From NCBI GenBank assembly GCA_014529385.2, contig CM043963.1:104206912-104264911 (forward strand): a stretch of 58,000 nt of DNA. The letters run 5' to 3'. This DNA comes from Adiantum capillus-veneris. Taxonomy: Eukaryota > Streptophyta > Polypodiopsida > Polypodiales > Pteridaceae. The notes beneath the pieces were generated by a model. The model was not told the DNA's origin and made no database searches. It was given only the letters and a program-made list of their open reading frames with translations. The number at the start of each line of letters is the position of its first letter. Position 1 is the first letter of the stretch. The position numbers were made by a program, and so were the translations under genes. Shown here piece by piece: positions 34,716-45,699 of the stretch.

Positions 34716-36833
34716 CTCCTTTATAACTCCTAGCCTTCGTAGCTTCTGAGCTTTAGGTGTGGCCTCAGGCTTTAACTCAATCTTGTGTTGAACAACATCT
34801 ACCCCACGCACGTCGGTGTAGTCTTTAGCAAAAAGCCTAGGAAACTTTCTTAGCACACATTTGAACTCCTCTCTTTCATCCTTTGTAAGTGTTGTTGATA
34901 GCATACCTTCCAGCATCCCTTCATCTTGAACACCTTCGTTCTCTTGAGGACCTACCTCCTCCAAGCCTTGACAAGAGGTCTCTTGGTTGCTTGGCTTAAA
35001 CCTTACCCCCATGACTTGGATGGAAGACTCCTCTTCAGTAATGCTCCCGCTACTTTCTTCTTCTGAAGTGCTATCGGTCCAGCCTTCCTCCGTCTCGCTT
35101 TGTGATGATTCTTCATGGAGCTCCTCTTGGTGTTGCTCCTTCATGTCAAAGAAAACCTTCTTATGATTGTCATTCTTGCAAATTAATTTTCCACTCTCCC
35201 AATCCTGCAAAGCTCGCATTTTCATTAGCCATGGTCTTCCTAGGATAAATGGATAACCACTTCCCTTGGTCGACATAACATAAAAATCCACCGCTTTCTT
35301 AATGCCAAAGGCCTCTACAAAGACATTTTTACAAATGCCTACACACCTAGCCTTGCTATTGTTTGCCATCTTGACATTGATTTCAGGTGTCTCATGGATG
35401 TGCATGCCTAGACTTTGCATGAGTCCCTCTGTCATGATGCAAATTTGTGCACCCCCATCTACTAGACCTTTCCTAACCAATCTTCCTTTGATGTAACAGT
35501 CTAGCACCGGTGTAATGTCCTCATTCATTTCAGCTTGTGCAATTTTTACAACAGGCACACTCTCTTTTACCTTTCTCCTAGTGCTAACTGCCCTTGTTAA
35601 ATCCCTCCTAACTTGTGGACATAATGCAAGAAATTGAGGCCATGAAATATCAAGACCCTTACCTCTCATGTCTTCCAACAAGTTGTACGGAGTCATACCA
35701 TGTCCAAGAGGGAAGTCTTGGAGGTTGATACGACGTCGAGTCCTCTTGGTTTCCTTGGTCTCCTTTGCCTTCTTTCCTTGTCCATGGTCACTCTGTGATG
35801 TGACTCCTTCTTTCTCTTTACCTTTTCCTCGGCCACGTTTAATGCCATTGGCTTCCATGTCAACCTCATTTAAATTTGTCACCTCTACCACATGCACATT
35901 TGGATCTGGCAAAGGTGGAACTCCTTCTACCCCTTGTGGAGGTGGTCTTGGTCCATTTGGCCTTTGTAGAAGCCTTGGTTGTTGACCAGCTCCTTCTCCT
36001 GCATTCATCACTAGGTAATTCAACTTTGGTCTCCCTGGCTCTCCACGGGTCCAAGAACAATTATACATCCCATGTCCAGACTCTCCGCAATTCCAACATT
36101 GCAAGACTCTCCTAGTTCGTGGCTCTCTCTCTTCTGACTTCTTTGCTTGTCCCTTTGGACCTACAGCTTGTGCAAGGTGAATTGACAAGCTGCTTAAAGA
36201 TTCATTTAACTTCTCAATCACTTCAGCCGTTACCTCAAGAAGCTCCCTAGATGTTGATGCTTGTGACTTACCTTTGGGTCTAAGACCTTCTATTGGAACC
36301 TCTCCCCTTAAGCACTTGAGTTTCCTATACTTCTCAGCAGCCCTAGTTTTAGTTGCATCAAAAGTAGCAAGTGCACCCGCCTCAATTTTTACCTTAAGGT
36401 CAGAAAAGAGTCCGGCTATGAACCTCTCCTTCTTTAAAAATTCTGCACCATCACCAGGGTTAGCAACATTTCGTATCCATAGAGCCCAAAGACGTAGAAA
36501 CTCTTGCTTGTACAAGTAGTAGTCATCTAAGTCTTTTTGCTTATGATAAACAATGTCTTGCCATAGTTTTTGAGTGTTTTGGAGATCAAAGAAGTATCTC
36601 TTAAAACGATTCAAAACTTCTGTGTAATTCCCCTTAACTTCCTCAGGCAAAGAGTCAAACCAAGTACTAGCACCTTTCCTAAGGACCACCTCAAACATTT
36701 CTACACGTTCTTGATCCGTTACTATCCTATTGATACGGCAAGACATCTTGAAATTTGCTAAAAATAATTCTGCATCCTCTCCAGGCTCTCCAAAGAAAAG
36801 AGGATATCCAGACATTTGGCGTTGGCTCTCCAT
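34713..36833 (-). CDS. Gypsy gag-protease, copy 1
   Basis: 706 residues. Capsid-like N-terminus (GASTWFDSLPEEVKGNY...), a helical stretch, zinc knuckle CWNCGESGHGMYNC (C-x2-C-x4-H-x4-C), a proline-rich and a basic linker, and an aspartic protease centred on LVDGGAQICIM (DGG where DTG/DSG is usual). The frame runs into the RT N-terminus and ends at TAG (34713-34715). The codons after it continue the same protein (ALLKKVRKLLAAGFIYPVEN), so gag-pol was probably one frame. The ATG at 36833 overlaps the tail of ORF A. Confidence 0.9.
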   Translation of the reverse strand: MESQRQMSGYPLFFGEPGEDAELFLANFKMSCRINRIVTDQERVEMFEVVLRKGASTWFDSLPEEVKGNYTEVLNRFKRYFFDLQNTQKLWQDIVYHKQKDLDDYYLYKQEFLRLWALWIRNVANPGDGAEFLKKERFIAGLFSDLKVKIEAGALATFDATKTRAAEKYRKLKCLRGEVPIEGLRPKGKSQASTSRELLEVTAEVIEKLNESLSSLSIHLAQAVGPKGQAKKSEEREPRTRRVLQCWNCGESGHGMYNCSWTRGEPGRPKLNYLVMNAGEGAGQQPRLLQRPNGPRPPPQGVEGVPPLPDPNVHVVEVTNLNEVDMEANGIKRGRGKGKEKEGVTSQSDHGQGKKAKETKETKRTRRRINLQDFPLGHGMTPYNLLEDMRGKGLDISWPQFLALCPQVRRDLTRAVSTRRKVKESVPVVKIAQAEMNEDITPVLDCYIKGRLVRKGLVDGGAQICIMTEGLMQSLGMHIHETPEINVKMANNSKARCVGICKNVFVEAFGIKKAVDFYVMSTKGSGYPFILGRPWLMKMRALQDWESGKLICKNDNHKKVFFDMKEQHQEELHEESSQSETEEGWTDSTSEEESSGSITEEESSIQVMGVRFKPSNQETSCQGLEEVGPQENEGVQDEGMLEGMLSTTLTKDEREEFKCVLRKFPRLFAKDYTDVRGVDVVQHKIELKPEATPKAQKLRRLGVIKE

Positions 36834-37341
36834 TATTATGAAAGATTACAACACGAGTTACAATAAGGGATACAATAGAGATTAAGAACCACTCGCCTGC
36901 AAATGAAGAAGTAAGAAAATACCACTCTAGGTTTTCTTCTTCATCTATCCAAGCTTCAATGAGGTCTCGATTTGTTTGATCAAAACAAAAAGGTAGACTA
37001 TTGATGAGCTCTAAGAAGGGTTGAAATTCTTCAAAGCTAAGGCGATAAACAGAAATCTCTAGAACTTCATTTTCTAGATCCAAAAGAGCAACCACGTCCC
37101 AAGTGATAAATTGCACTTGCTCTACAATTCCCAACGCACAAGCGGTTTGTATAAAAACTAGATCTTCATGCTCGTCGAAGGCTGTGAGGAAGTAGCAATT
37201 GACTAGGAGCTCCTTTCCTTCGAGTTCCACATAGTCGGAGTGAGGCAACCTTCTCACAATTTCATAAAGAACATCCTCATCAAGTCCAATTAAGTTTGCA
37301 AGATTTAAAGACTCCACTTGTGCTACAAAATTCCTGGACAA
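36727..37341 (-). CDS. Gypsy accessory ORF A, copy 1 (F-box-like N-terminus)
   Basis: 204 residues, upstream of gag in the same element and not part of the usual gypsy set. Residues about 15-30, LANLIGLDEDVLYEIVRRLP, resemble the start of an F-box. A conserved core contains FIQTACALGIVEQV and FEEFQPFLELINSLPFCF. It is clearly paralogous to ORF B: shared VRRLPH, FIQ-x-x-CAL, and F-x-EF-x-P-x-L-x-LINSLPF-x-F. In copy 2 the frame stops after GEWF; here that TAA codon is TTA (36883-36885) and translation runs on into gag territory, so the last ~50 residues are probably not native. F-box function is inference from a short match. Confidence 0.65.
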   Translation of the reverse strand: MSRNFVAQVESLNLANLIGLDEDVLYEIVRRLPHSDYVELEGKELLVNCYFLTAFDEHEDLVFIQTACALGIVEQVQFITWDVVALLDLENEVLEISVYRLSFEEFQPFLELINSLPFCFDQTNRDLIEAWIDEEENLEWYFLTSSFAGEWFLISIVSLIVTRVVIFHNNGEPTPNVWISSFLWRAWRGCRIIFSKFQDVLPYQ

Positions 37342-37387
37342 AAACTCCTTAGGATTATGGTTAAATCATTCAAAAGCATAAAGAGAT

Positions 37388-37942
37388 TTACAATGTCTCT
37401 ATGAACAAAGTGTAATAGAAAGTAGAGAAGGATGAGAATTTATACAAATTTGCAATCTTCTCTATGCTCTCTTTATTAAGACAAGCTCTGAATAGCTCCC
37501 TATCTCCTTTGTTGAAAGCGAAAGGAAGACTATTAATAAGACGCAAATGAGGGAAAAATTCACCAAATGTGAGTCTATGAAGCATGAACTCTGGCCGCAA
37601 GTTTCCTGAAGAGTCTTCCTCAATGGTGAAATGCACTCGCCAAACGCCAAATTTCACTCTATTTACCAATCTTAGGGCACACACTAGTTGGATGAATGCG
37701 CGGTCTTCCTTAGTGCCCAACAACAAGAGGAAAATGGAATCCACGCGTAGGACCTTTCGTCTTAACTTCACCACCCTCTTGTTATGAGGGAGACGCCTTA
37801 CTACTTGCTCCTGCAACTCAATTGGTAATAGAGCTAGATCTCTAAGGATTGAACTTTCACTGCACACCCATTCTCTGTTAGAACAAATGATTGTTTTTTG
37901 TTTCTTGTAACAAACTTGGACAAAGAAAAAACAAACATACAC
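37388..37942 (-). CDS. Gypsy accessory ORF B, copy 1 (paralogue of ORF A)
   Basis: 184 residues. After a hydrophobic start (MYVCFFFVQVC) it has an F-box-like stretch, LALLPIELQEQVVRRLPH, then FIQLVCALRLVNRV and FGEFFPHLRLINSLPFAFNK, matching ORF A in order and spacing. It ends 46 bp upstream of ORF A. It is conserved in copy 2 except for one TGG-to-TGA change. No match to gag, pol or env is recognised. Confidence 0.65.
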   Translation of the reverse strand: MYVCFFFVQVCYKKQKTIICSNREWVCSESSILRDLALLPIELQEQVVRRLPHNKRVVKLRRKVLRVDSIFLLLLGTKEDRAFIQLVCALRLVNRVKFGVWRVHFTIEEDSSGNLRPEFMLHRLTFGEFFPHLRLINSLPFAFNKGDRELFRACLNKESIEKIANLYKFSSFSTFYYTLFIETL

Positions 37943-37968
37943 ACTGTTTTGCCGGGTTGCACTTCATT

Positions 37969-38187
37969 TTAAAATAGAATGAACACATGTACATCAAAAT
38001 AAGTGTGGTAGTTGATGAGAGGTAGAATGACAGTGTTTGGTGATGTAAGAATTTCTCCTACTCTTTGGGAACCAAACATGAACACCATTCGTTGTTGAAA
38101 ATGGATCTTTCTAGTAATTGCAACGTTTATTCTAATGTGTGGAGTAAAATGAAAGGGAAAAACCTCTATTCCTGGGCCATTATCCAT
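37969..38187 (-). CDS. Gypsy accessory small ORF C, copy 1
   Basis: 72 residues, ATG to stop, 26 bp upstream of ORF B. The C-terminal half (SPNTVILPLINYHTYFDV...FILF) matches small ORF D in the same positions, so C and D are a second paralogous pair. An intact counterpart of the same length is present in copy 2. Function unknown. Confidence 0.5.
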   Translation of the reverse strand: MDNGPGIEVFPFHFTPHIRINVAITRKIHFQQRMVFMFGSQRVGEILTSPNTVILPLINYHTYFDVHVFILF

Positions 38188-38208
38188 GGCCTATGCATGT
38201 CCTAATGC

Positions 38209-38421
38209 TTAAAATAACACAAAATTGTAGACGTCCAAGCTAATATTGTACCTAATGAGAGGCAAAATAAAAGGATTTACCGAAGTGTTTATCTTGGCTA
38301 ACCTAAGAGGACCTAAAATCCTACGAATTACCCGTTGAAATTGCAACTTAGTACTAACAATTATGTGTATCTTTTGCTTTGCAATGGGAATGAAAGGATC
38401 ATACAAACTCTCGTGATTCAT
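38209..38421 (-). CDS. Gypsy accessory small ORF D, copy 1
   Basis: 70 residues, ATG to stop, 21 bp upstream of ORF C. Shared features with ORF C: K-x-x-FQ, a GP/GS-x-R segment, N-x-x-ILPLI-x-Y, DV-x-x-F-x-LF at the C-terminus. Intact in copy 2 with about five residue changes. Function unknown; it is the first ORF after the LTR leader. Confidence 0.5.
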   Translation of the reverse strand: MNHESLYDPFIPIAKQKIHIIVSTKLQFQRVIRRILGPLRLAKINTSVNPFILPLIRYNISLDVYNFVLF

Positions 38422-38750
38422 GCAAACTACTTGACTATGCTAAAAGTTGATCCTACACAAAAACATACACAAGTTTTTTTCCTCAGTGGAGGCACCAATT
38501 TGAAGCAGTCTGGGGCGGGCAACAAAAATGAGTGACCTCTAAGCACACTTCTAGGCTCCCGTGCTGCTGAATTGGGTTGGGGTTGGAAAAAAAAACAAAA
38601 CACACACACAAACCCGTAACCTAACCCTACACAAATTTGGGACACCACCTAGTTTTGGATGCGAACTAGGACGTGTAGAGAGAGAGAGAGATACTGCTCG
38701 GGTTTCTTTGAAATGTATCCTTAATGATCAAGCAAACACAAATATATATC
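38422..38750 (-). other. Leader between gypsy 5' LTR and first accessory ORF, copy 1
   Basis: About 330 bp with short CA- and GA-rich runs and no ORF. No match to the common initiator-Met primer-binding site is seen directly inside the LTR, so the primer tRNA is unknown. Copy 2 has the same leader, differing by a few bases in a GA run. Confidence 0.55.
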
Positions 38751-39635
38751 TGTAAGAAAGAGAGAGAAGGGGGAAGGGGGTGCTTGTTGCACTAATGCCT
38801 TCTTACAAATCTGTCATGACCAATCAAAGTGAGATTAGTATTTGTTCAACATAGCATGAGTAAACTACACCACAACAAATCACAAGAAAAATCCACCCCA
38901 ATCACTGTCTTAAGGCCAGGGGAGTCCGTTCCACCTTGTCTCCCTCTTACATCATGTGGGATTTATGGCTAAATTGATAACAATACCAAGAGACAAGCTA
39001 TCAAGAACTTAAATAGAACACCAAGACACTTACACATCATTATTGTCCATGACTTCACGCTGGAAGGGAGACAAGGTATCCATGCTTAGTCCAAATTCAC
39101 CCTCCTTGATTCAGCAAATGTTGGGCTTATACTAGTAGGAGACATGATAGATTTCCTACTCTCAATTGAATGATCACTCTCTCTTACAATGGCATAGAGT
39201 TCCCTTGGTAATCACCCCTAATACAACACATACATATGCCTAAGCCAATGAGATTCCACTCAAGAGCTCCTTCTCAAGAGGTTGAGCTTGGCTTCTCAAG
39301 CTATAGCATAGTGCTCTTTCTTCTCCTTTTTTGTGCTAGCTACACCCTCCTTTTATAGCAATTTTGAAGGCTAGGGTTACTCCTCTAACCATGGTTGGGT
39401 TAGATTTTCAGCAATTTACCTAATTTCTTTTGCTTGGAATTATCAAGAAGCTGGTGGGGAAAGAGAGAGGAGAGAAATGGAGGTGATAGGACTTTTCATA
39501 GTGGGTTAGTGTTAGTAGAGTGAGTATTTTTATTAATTTACAAATGGAATTGGATATTTACAATGGGAGTATCCATGTAGGATACAAATAAGGAAGAAAA
39601 ACTCTTAAGCGGTAAGAAAAGGTGAATTTCTTACA
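38751..39635 (-). repeat. 5' LTR of gypsy copy 1
   Basis: Plus strand starts TGTAAGAAA (38751) and ends TTTCTTACA (39635), a perfect 9-bp terminal inverted repeat with the canonical TG...CA ends, giving an LTR of about 885 bp. Homology with copy 2 stops at the right edge (39635 versus 48447), which confirms the boundary. Confidence 0.8.
39351..39358 (-). promoter_or_regulatory. TATA box in gypsy LTR, copy 1
   Basis: Minus strand reads CTATAAAA, about 280 bp into the LTR. It is conserved in copy 2 at about 48165-48172. Confidence 0.6.
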
Positions 39636-41800
39636 AGGTTAATGCTCCAAGTGTCTTGAGTAGGGCCAATTTTGATGCTTGTTGACGGTCCACTAGCTTT
39701 GACGGTACATTTTTTCTCCACTCTTGACCTTCCTTGAGAGACAAGGTAATTGAAGCTGAGTAATCAATCACCATGATGCTGTCTTTCAAGAGAAGAGGCT
39801 GAATTTTGTGGTTTTTTTGATAGATATGGGTAATTTGGAGGAGGAAAAATGAGACTAGGTGGTCAATTTTGGAATGGAATTGTGTGTGGGAGGTATGAGT
39901 TCACCATGGTTTCGCTTATTCTTCAAGGTTGAGGAGAAGGTGAGAAGGGTGCAGAGAGGAGTGGTGAGAGAGGTGGGGATGATGAGTGGAGAAGTGTGTG
40001 TGAAAGAGGAAAATGATAAAGTGGAAGAGAGAGTGTGGCTGCATAGCATGGGAAAACTGGGATCCACTAATAAAATCATAGCTCACAGCTCGTAGCTCAA
40101 AAAAATATGAGGCAAAAGTTCAGCCCACAAGCTACAACTTTTGTTTGTATCACCTTTTCAAATTCGGAGAGCAAGTGAACTTTAAAAATTCAGCAAAACC
40201 GACTGTTTTTTTCCACTTCACAAAGTCCTTGTGGGGTCCTTCTGTGGATGATTCTTTTGAATACCTCCAAGAGTGAGCCCTCCATAGTGCATGTATGCAT
40301 GCCACATACCCTTGACCTTATTTGGTAGGTCTATAATTGAAGATATTGTTGAGATCATGATATAAGTGAATAGTACAACTAAGAAAATCAAATATTGAGG
40401 GGTCTAAATAATATGTACATGTCAAATATAAATAATATAAGTGGAAAAAATATAAAGGGGTCAAAAGAAATCTCTCTCATTATGAGGCTACCATAAAAAG
40501 ATAAATATTTTTGGTGTTCTAATTTTTTAGAAAAAAAACAAAATAGATGTAGGAAGCGAAAAATCACAATAGTGAAAAAATATACACTTAAATAAAACTA
40601 GTTTTTTTGGATTTTTGTTAGGGTGGAGTTACACCAAAAATAAGAGAAGCTTACATGAAAATATTTCTATATGGAATAAAGAGTATGAAAAATGGTAAGA
40701 AAAAATTGTGGTAATGGTGAGGCAATGTACAGAGCATAAATAACACACACCTAGGTAGAAATATTTAAATAAATACCAAAATAATTATGAAAAAATCTTT
40801 TATTTAGGCCCTATATACAAAGAAATATTTACACACACATGGACCATAATATACTTATATATATATATATATTTTTATTTTTTTTGGCGCAACTAGCCCA
40901 ATGACTAGCTAATTGAGGGTTTTTTTTTATTTCAGTAAGGAGATATGGGAAAAGTCCCCTGACTCACACACACCTATATACAGTGAAAGGGTGAGGGTAA
41001 CCACAACGTTTGAGTGATTTGATAGGGTGAGATAACTCACTATGGCAATTATAGAGAGCCGAAAAACGGCTATCACTAGGCAGCTAATGCCTCCTATGGA
41101 TGCCCAAGTTTCTAAAGACTGCATGAAGTCAGACCTTGCTTGAGTGGTGAAGCTCTTGGAGGATCCATCCATGCGATAGAGCTAAGATGTGATTTCTATG
41201 GCGTCAAAGTAGGTGTATTTCTATTGCTTAATCTCCTTGAGTTGTGGGACCAGTGTACCAAAGGTAGAGCAATGCGGACCAATGTACCAAAGGCTGTTGA
41301 CCTGAGGGATGGTAGCTGATAGTTGCAGTTATATATAAGTAGGATGGGATGTACTATAGTGATGGGCTGTTATTGAGTCACTAGTCACACTAGTCACCTT
41401 CTCTCAGGTGTGGTACTGGCCACAGAGTAACTCTTGAGTCAGCTGTATATAAGTTTTGACTGGTTTTGATAGGTTTACCCTATGGCATTGAAACCACCTT
41501 GATTTATGTGAAAATCTAAGGTATTTACCCTATGTTTATTTTTTAACAGAAGGTCAAGTGTTAAACCTAAGAGAGTATCTAGATATCTAACTCCTAAGTG
41601 TTAACTCTCTCTCTCTCTCTCTCTCAAATCATAGCATTTATACATTATAACTATAATGTCTTTTTTGCACTTATACTATTTTATGAAAGATTTGATAGTT
41701 CTAGAGAGAGTTTTAATTATGCTATTGATTTTTTTTTAATAGAGGTTTAAGATTTTTCTCACGGCTCCCAAACGATCCATGAAACACGAGAAGCAAATTG
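39636..41800. other. Non-coding stretch
   Basis: AT-rich, with a (TA)n run at about 40856-40872 and a (CT)n run at about 41607-41625. No gene or repeat family is recognised. Confidence 0.4.
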
Positions 41801-41810
41801 TTCAGGGGGG

Positions 41811-43785
41811 ATGACTCTACGGTCTGGGGCTATTCAAGCAAGGCAAGTTATACTTGAGAACGGTTCCTCAAGGATTCTACCAATGAGTCCGCCAAAGAAG
41901 TCTGTGAAGAGAAGAAATCAATGTGTGTATGTTGATGATGAAGCGTGGTCCTTGGACAGGTCTATAGATGGGGCTTCTAATAGCAATGCTATCACTCCAA
42001 ATACTTTTGGTCCATCTTTTGCTTCCACCCCACAAAATACCCACACAAACACCAATAACCAAGATAAAGAAGACAACTTTTCAAAGCATAACAGGGTTTT
42101 TGGGGAGAATGTGTCTCTTGGGTTGATGAATGAAGCCATAAGTCAATTTCATATCAAAAGAAAGTCAGAGCCCCCTTTTGTTCCCTTATGTAGATTAATA
42201 GCTACAGATGTTGTTCGATGTGCAATTTCGGATGCACCTTGGTTGACATCCACGTTTGATAGGGTTGGCTATGTCTCTTCAAAGGGTTCTTTTCTTGTTT
42301 CACTTGAAAGGACGACATGGAGAAATAAAACATCTGACAGAAGATACGATTGAGAAGTGGGATCCAATATGGCAGACTTAATGCAGAATTTGAAAAGAAT
42401 CTTGTGGGTGATTGGGTAGATCTTCGAGGCAAACTTTTTTTTGTTTGGGATTGTAACCACAAGTTCAAACCTTGGATGTGATCAATTGAAGAAGGCAAGT
42501 GCTTCTTTTCTTATTGTGTTTCAGTTTAGATATACATTACTACAATTGAAAATTCAATTTGGATGATGTTTCTTTTGTAGAGCACTTTGAGGATGAAAAA
42601 TATCATGTGCAAGTTTGTTGTGAATTTATTGAGATAGATAAAAAGAAGGAAGCAGAGTTGATTTTGAGTCTTGATACAACAAAGGAGTAAGTATTAGTTG
42701 GTTAATTATTGCTCAATTCTCTGTTGTAATATGTTTTTTCATTTGCTTACCCATCAACATTTTCTTCTAGAATCTCGTGGGCTACAGCTCCACCCAACTT
42801 CGCACATGAAGTATTTATGTTTCAGAAGTTTGGTATTGCTAGCAAATTGAGCATAATGGAATATCTAGCTCCTCAGCAGAAATCTTGGATGGAGGTTGAT
42901 CTTAAATTGGAGGCTAGACGTAACCAGGGGATTGTGCCATGGTACTCAACGCCGTGCATTTTGATTGCTCAACTTGTTTGGAAGGTATGTCATGATCAAT
43001 TTGTTTGGGATAACAAATATAACAATTATGTTAAAAAAATTAAATTGTAGCTACTTTGAGAATGTGTATGTATTCAACTATCTTGAGGGAGCCTTAGTTG
43101 AAGGCTACAAGATACACATGAGTCCATGTTTTCAAATATGCCTTCAATTTCTATGTGGGAATTTTATTCAAAGTTGTCAAGTAATGGATTGGGTAACGGT
43201 TTGTATAATGCCCTAAATTCCCACATGGGAAGCCTTGTAGAGGTGGCAAGTTATGGATGGACTTTTGGTTCCCGTGTGGGAAGCCTATGTAGTCATGGAT
43301 TTGTTTGCGTTGTGTTACTAATGGCTCATAGAAACATTGTTAAATAATTGTGTTGCTTTGAAGGGGAGATGGGAATCCTTTTTGGCTGATGAGAAGAGAA
43401 GGCTTAGAGCTTTAGGTCTTCTTGGGGAGGATTTCAAAAAAAAGATGATTGAAGCTTTAAAGAAGGAAGACAAAAAAATGAGAGGTAGCGGATATAAGTA
43501 CCTTTCTATTGCAAATCCTGCACATGGTGAAGAGTTTTTCACTATGCTATTTGACAAGGATTGGAATGACAAAACAATGCTAGGAATCACTCCGGATAAA
43601 ACTATACAGCTTGTGCACCTCAAAGATCACAATAGAGAGGTTTGTTTCATTTTATCTTAAACTTTGATTTGTCATTTTAATGTGCATTGTAATTAGTACA
43701 TTAACTTTTGGATTGACGATTATAAATTTGTTCAATAGATGCAAAGAACTTCTTCATATGATGATTTTGACCAAAGTTAAGGACT
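41811..43785 (+). pseudogene. Second ParB-like multi-exon gene, frameshifted and cut by gypsy copy 2
   Basis: The first block (41811-42353) starts MTLRSG and is rich in Ser/Asn, ending in VPLCRLIATDVVRCA. After two small frame changes, 42365-42482 encodes DWVDLRGKLFFVWDCNHKFK (Asp at 42449), a diverged form of the ParB-type DGxHR motif. Further exons have clear borders: 42581-42686 (donor GTAAGT at 42687), 42771-42984 (donor GTATGT), 43364-43639 (RWESFLADEKRRLRALGLLG..., donor GTTTGT) and one starting at 43739. Gypsy copy 2 sequence begins at about 43788, so the 3' end is lost. The long charged C-terminal helices differ from the methyltransferase-like tail of the 3639-6299 gene. The ParB call is tentative. 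Confidence 0.5.
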
Positions 43786-43788
43786 CTA

Positions 43789-45650
43789 AGGGAGGTCTCT
43801 TGGTTGCTTGGCTTAAACCTTACCCCCAAGACTTCAATGGAAGACTCCTCTTCAGTAATGCTCCCGCTACTTTCTTCTTCTGAAGTGCTATCGGTCCAGC
43901 CTTCCTCCGTCTCGCTTTGTGATGATTCTTCATGGAGCTTCTCTTGGCGTTGCTCCTTCATGTCAAAGACAACCTTCTTATGATTGTCATTCCTGCAAAT
44001 TAATTTTCCACTCTCCCAATCCTGCAAAGCTTGTATTTTCATTAGCCATGGTCTTCCTAGGATAAATGGATAACCACTTCCCTTGGTCGATATAACATAA
44101 AAATCCACCGCTTTCTTAATGCCAAAGGCCTCTACAAAGACATTTTTACAAATGCCTACACACCTAGCCTTGCTATTCTTTGCCATCTTGACTTTGATTT
44201 CAGGTGTCTCATGGATGTGCATGCCTAGTATTTGCATGAGTCCCTCTATCATGATGCAAATTTGTGCACCCCCATCCACTAGACCTTTCCTAACCAATCT
44301 TCCTTTGATGTAACAGTCTAGCACCGGTGTAATGTCCTCATTCATTTCAGCTTGTGCAATTTTTACAACAGGCACACTCTCTTTTACCTTTCTCCTAGTG
44401 CTAACTGCCCTTGTTAAATCCCTCCTAACTTGTGGACATAATGCAAGAAATTGAGGCCATGAAATATCAGGACCCTTACCTCTCATGTCTTCCAACAAGT
44501 TGTACGGAGTCATACCATGTCCAAGAGGGAAGTCTTGGAGGTTGATACGACGTCGAGTCCTCTTGGTTTCCTTGGTCTCCTTTGCCTTCTTGCCTTGTCC
44601 ATGGTCACTCTGTGATGTGACTCCTTCTTTCTCTTTACCTTTTCCTCGGCCACGCTTAATGCCATTGGCTTCCATGTCAACCTCATTTGAATTTGTCACC
44701 TCTACCACATGCACATTTGGATCTGGCAAAGGTGGAACTCCTTCTACCCCTTGTGGAGGTGGTCTTGGTCCATTTGGCCTTTGTAGAAGCCTTGGTTGTT
44801 GACCAGCTCCTTCTCCTGCATTCATCACTGGGTAATTCAACTTTGGTCTCCCTGGCTCTCCACGGGGCCAAGGAAAATTATACATCCCATGTCCAGACTC
44901 TCCGCAATTCCAACATTGCAAGACTCTCCTAGTTCGTGGCTCTCTCTCTTCTGACTTCTTTGCTTGTCCCTTTGGACCTACAGCTTGTGCAAGGTGAATT
45001 GACAGGCTGCTTAAAGATTCATTTAACTTCTCAATCACTTCAGCCGTTACCTCAAGAAGCTCCCTAGATGTTGATGCTTGTGACTTACCTTTGGGTCTAA
45101 GACCTTCTATTGGATCCTCTCCCGTTAAGCACTTGAGTTTCCTATACTTCTCAGCAGCCCTAGTTTTAGTTGCATCAAAAGTAGCAAGTGCACCCACCTC
45201 AACTTTTACCTTAAGGTCAGGAAAGAGTCCGGCTATGAACCTCTCCTTCTTTAAAAATTCTGCACCATCACCAGGGTTAGCAACATTTCGTATCCATAGA
45301 GCCCAAAGACGTAGAAACTCTTGCTTGTACAAGTAGTAGTCATCTAAGTCTTTTTGCTTATGAGAAACAATGTCTTGCCATAGTTTTTGAGTATTTTGGG
45401 GATCAAAGAAGTATCTCTTAAAATGATTCAAAACTTCTGTGTAATTCCCCTTAACTTCCTCACGCAAAGAGTCAAACCAAGTACTAGCATCTTTCCTAAG
45501 GACCACCTCAAACATTTCTACACGTTCTTGATTGGTTACTATCGTATTGATACGGCAAGACATCTTGAAATTTGCAAAAAATAATTCTGCATCCTCTCCA
45601 GGCTCTCCAAAGAAAAGAGGATATCCAGACATTTGGCGTTGGCTCTCCAT
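43789..45650 (-). pseudogene. Gypsy gag-protease, copy 2, 3' truncated
   Basis: About 620 residues collinear with copy 1; coordinates differ by exactly 8817 from about 43790 up to the accessory ORFs, so there is no net indel. Homology starts at about 43788, inside the region before RT, and everything downstream in the element (RT, RNase H, integrase, 3' LTR) is absent. In the zinc knuckle the last Cys is Phe (CWNCGESGHGMYNF), so it should no longer bind zinc normally. The protease centre VDGGAQICIM is kept. Confidence 0.88.
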
Positions 45651-45699
45651 TATTATGAAAGATTACAACACGAGTTACAATAAGGGATACAATAGAGAT

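Noticed and set aside
35302-36519. Plus-strand ORFs opposite gypsy gag-protease
   Set aside because: Shadow frames; conserved in copy 2 only because the opposite strand is.
39859-40095. 78-residue plus-strand ORF and its minus-strand counterpart
   Set aside because: No family features, borderline length for AT-rich DNA, no splice or promoter context.
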